Shown here: piece by piece, positions 4,497 through 6,804 of the stretch
Layout of the letters: each line of letters begins with the position of its first letter
How positions within the stretch are numbered: position 1 is the stretch's first letter
Assembly (NCBI GenBank): GCA_019314105.1
Contig: JAFCZY010000098.1
Span: 1-6,804 of the forward strand
From: Deltaproteobacteria bacterium
GTDB lineage: Bacteria; Desulfobacterota; Desulfobacteria; Desulfobacterales; Desulfobacteraceae
DNA: 6,804 nt
Reading direction: 5' to 3'
The notes under the pieces: generated by a model
What the model saw: only the letters and a program-made list of their open reading frames with translations
What the model was told of the DNA's origin: nothing
Databases searched by the model: none
Program-made: the position numbers and the translations under genes

Positions 4497-6804
4497 TTAA
4501 ACTGTGGCCGGTTCAATCTTTATGGCGCAGACTTTAAACTCTGGTATTTTGGCAGTTGGGTCAAGGGCTGCATTTGTCAGTTCATTGGCGGCGGCACCGG
4601 CAAAATGGAAGGGGATGAAAATAGTTCCGTCCACCGCTTTTGGGGATACTTTGAGTTTTGCACTGATTTTACCCCTTCGAGAAGACACATCCACCATAGA
4701 GCCAGTATCAAGACCAAGATTCTGAGCATCTCCTGAAGATATTTCCACAAAGCATTCAGGGGAAAGCATGTTGAGCCCGTCTGTTTTCATGGTCATGGTT
4801 CCAGTGTGATAGTGGTATAATACCCTTCCGGTTGTCAGAATATAGGGGTATTTTTCATCCGGCAATTCAGCCGGCGGGGTATGTTCAATTGCATGGAAAA
4901 GTCCTCTGCCCCTTGTAAATTGGGCAGTATGTAAAATGGGTGTCCCAGGATGGGTTTCATCGGGGCAGGGCCAATGCAGTCCGATTTTATCGATTCTTTC
5001 CCAGGTAATCCCTTTGTAGGAAGGCGTAACCGCTGCAATTTCCTTGAATATAGCTTCACTGTTTTCATAGGGCATTTCATATCCCATTCTTTTGGCTATT
5101 TCACAAAGGATTTTCCAGTCCTGTTTTGCTTTTCCAGGCGCTTCAACTGCTTTTCTGACCCGTTGAACCCGTCTTTCCGTATTACTGAAGGTGCCATCCT
5201 TTTCTGCAAAACAGGCAGCTTTCAATACCACTTCTGCTATCCTTGTAGTTTCGGTCTGAAAGATATCCTGAACAACAAAAAAATCAAGGTTTGCAAGGGC
5301 TTTTCTTACATGGTTGAGATCCGGGTCTGAGACCAGGGGATTTTCGCCGATGATATACAGGGATTTCAGTTCTCCCTCATAGGCTTTTTGAATCATTTCA
5401 GTAACGGGTAATCCCGGGGTTGCCGACATGCCCGTGGTGTTCCATGCTTTTTCATAATTGGTTCTGGCATCATCATTGCTGACCAGCTGATAGGCTGTAA
5501 ACACATTTGGCAGCCCCCCCATATCACAGGCACCCTGAACATTGTTCTGACCGCGCAAGGGGTTCACACCGCCGCCGGGTTTTCCCAAGTGACCGCAGAG
5601 CATAGAAAGATTGGCAAGGGATTTTACATTATCCGTACCACAGGTATGCTGCGTTATCCCCATACAGTAGACAATAGAGGCTACACGAGTCTTGGCAAAT
5701 TCTCTGGCAACGGAAATAAGATCATCTGCATTGATTCCTGTGATGGCTTCCACATATTCAGGCGTATATTTTTCAACCGTTTCTTTGAGGGCTTCAAAAT
5801 TTTCCGTCCTGTTTTCAATAAAATCCTTGTCCTGCAGCCCTTCTTTAATAATGATGTGCATCATGCCGTTGATCCAGGCAATGTCCGTACCGGGAGAAGG
5901 TCTGAGCCATTTGTTGGCATGGTCGGCAATCGTCACTTTTCGAGGATCGATGACATAAAGTTTTTTGTCGTTTAGGACGGCACGTTTAATAAAACTTGAG
6001 AGAACCGGATGATTCTCGGTTGTATTGGATCCGACTACCAGTATCAAGTCGGACGTTTCAATATCTGCGATTGTATTGGTCATTGCACCGCTTCCAAATG
6101 CTGCAGCCAGACCGGCTACGGTGGAGCTATGTCACAGGCGTGCACAATGGTCTATATTGTTGGTTTTCAGAACTGCACGGGTAAATTTCTGGGCAATATA
6201 GTTGTCTTCATTGGTGATTCTGGCAGAGGTGAGAAAACCTAAACTGTCAGACCCGAATTCATTTTTAACAGCGCCAAGTTTCTGAGCCACAAGATCCAGG
6301 GCTTCATCCCAGGATGCTTCAACCTGTTTCCCATCCTTTTTAATTAGCGGTTTGGTCAGACGTTCAGGGGAAGCAACAAATTCATATCCAAATCTGCCTT
6401 TAACACAAAGACTTGCATTATTTGGCGGAAGATCAACATCCGCTCCATCAACCTTGACAATTTTATTATTCTGGACAAACAGATCCATCTGACACCCCAC
6501 TCCACAGAAGGAGCAGGTAGTTCTGACTTTTTTTGTATCGGTAAACCGGCCATCCCGAAATGCTTTGTCCGGTACCAGAGCACCGACAGGGCAGACCTGG
6601 ATGCATTCGCCGCAGAAGACACAGTCAGATTCTTTTAATATCAGATCATCTTTTGCTATAATTTTAAGATCTTTACCGCTGTATCCAAATTCAATGGCAT
6701 TGTTCACCTGGATTTCCCTACAGGCTTTGACGCATCTTCCACAAAGGATACACCTTGAAAAATCTCTGATAATAAAAGGATTGGCACGCTCTGTTTCATA
6801 TTGG
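4497..6804 (-). CDS. fdhA: Formate dehydrogenase catalytic subunit, selenocysteine-containing (5' end outside the window)
   Basis: Oxidises formate to CO2 (or the reverse) at a molybdenum or tungsten bis-MGD centre. One frame runs from the right edge to 4497 with a single in-frame TGA at 6132-6134, read as selenocysteine; 768 residues are visible. Residues are numbered from the first complete codon at the edge. Two ferredoxin-type 4Fe-4S motifs come first (Cys18/21/24/28 and Cys61/64/67/71). The Fe4S4 domain of the catalytic fold follows (Cys97/100/104/133, Lys135). Then come Sec224-His225 within CARLUHSSTVAGL, the conserved Arg418 in NPLRGQNNVQGACDMG, and a C-terminal MopB-binding domain (about 645-765). 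The Sec-to-Arg distance is 194, against 193 in E. coli FdhF. The start is off-window; by analogy with NAD-linked FdhA (about 900 residues), the missing part probably holds a 2Fe-2S domain. The Fe-S extension implies electron transfer to a partner such as a NuoF-like or HydB-like subunit upstream. It is convergent with the editing gene. Confidence 0.95.
6090..6134 (-). promoter_or_regulatory. Bacterial SECIS element in the fdhA mRNA
   Basis: Immediately 3' of the UGA the mRNA can form an upper stem GUAGCC/GGCUGC (6119-6114 with 6108-6103, one G-U pair) capped by the loop GGUCU (6113-6109). A lower helix GCUCCA (6127-6122) pairs with UGG-A-AGC (6096-6090) around a bulged A. The first G of the loop is the 19th base after the UGA, the same as in the E. 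coli fdhF SECIS as I recall it, and the GGUCU loop is the determinant bound by SelB there. Confidence 0.88.
6132..6134 (-). other. In-frame UGA selenocysteine codon of fdhA
   Basis: The plus strand reads TCA here, TGA on the coding strand. The flanking translation is HCARL before and HSSTVAGL after, which lines up with CCARV-Sec-HGPSVAGL of E. coli FdhF. The reading frame, the family motifs and the codon spacing continue unbroken on both sides, so it is recoding rather than a mutation or sequencing error. Confidence 0.95.

Noticed and set aside
5589..5975. Plus-strand open frame antisense to fdhA
   Set aside because: The opposite strand encodes an unmistakable molybdopterin oxidoreductase; the antisense peptide is Phe-rich and looks like no protein family.
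6132..6134. Nonsense mutation or pseudogene in the formate dehydrogenase
   Set aside because: The frame and family motifs continue on both sides, the position is the known Sec site, and a SECIS-like hairpin follows; recoding explains it better.

Overview
The window looks like bacterial chromosomal DNA, moderately AT-rich, with no mobile element, CRISPR array, rRNA or tRNA that I could see. A CarD-family regulator sits beside a prs-rplY-pth cluster. A selenocysteine-containing formate dehydrogenase with a ferredoxin-like N-terminal extension lies next to it. This combination suggests an anaerobe of the Desulfobacterota (a sulfate-reducer-like deltaproteobacterium); that placement is inference, not proof. 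The organism must also carry selenocysteine machinery (selA, selB, selC, selD), which lies outside the window.

Layout: (1) Positions 17-2265, plus strand, hold a compact housekeeping operon: prs (PRPP synthetase), the L25/Ctc-type ribosomal protein and pth (peptidyl-tRNA hydrolase). These link nucleotide precursor supply to translation and to recycling of stalled peptidyl-tRNAs. (2) A 173-base gap with a probable promoter precedes a CarD-family RNA polymerase-binding protein (2439-2963), closed by a strong intrinsic terminator at 2989-3027. (3) A RluD-type pseudouridine synthase begins only five bases after the terminator T-tract. It is followed by a stand-alone alanyl-tRNA-editing-domain protein (3977-4414) whose ribosome-binding site starts just after the rluD stop. 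(4) After an 82-base convergent gap, the minus strand from 4497 to the right edge is one long formate dehydrogenase catalytic subunit, cut by the window edge at its 5' end.

The most notable point is that this last gene appears broken by a TGA at 6132-6134, but the TGA is almost certainly a selenocysteine codon. It lies where E. coli FdhF has Sec140, is followed by the expected His, and is followed by a bacterial SECIS-like hairpin with a GGUCU loop at the spacing I recall for E. coli fdhF. Several start codons are also corrected here from Shine-Dalgarno positions: prs at 17, rplY at a TTG at 1013, carD at 2439 and the editing protein at 3977. I found no convincing previously undescribed system. 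The remaining curiosities are small regulatory structures around gene boundaries.
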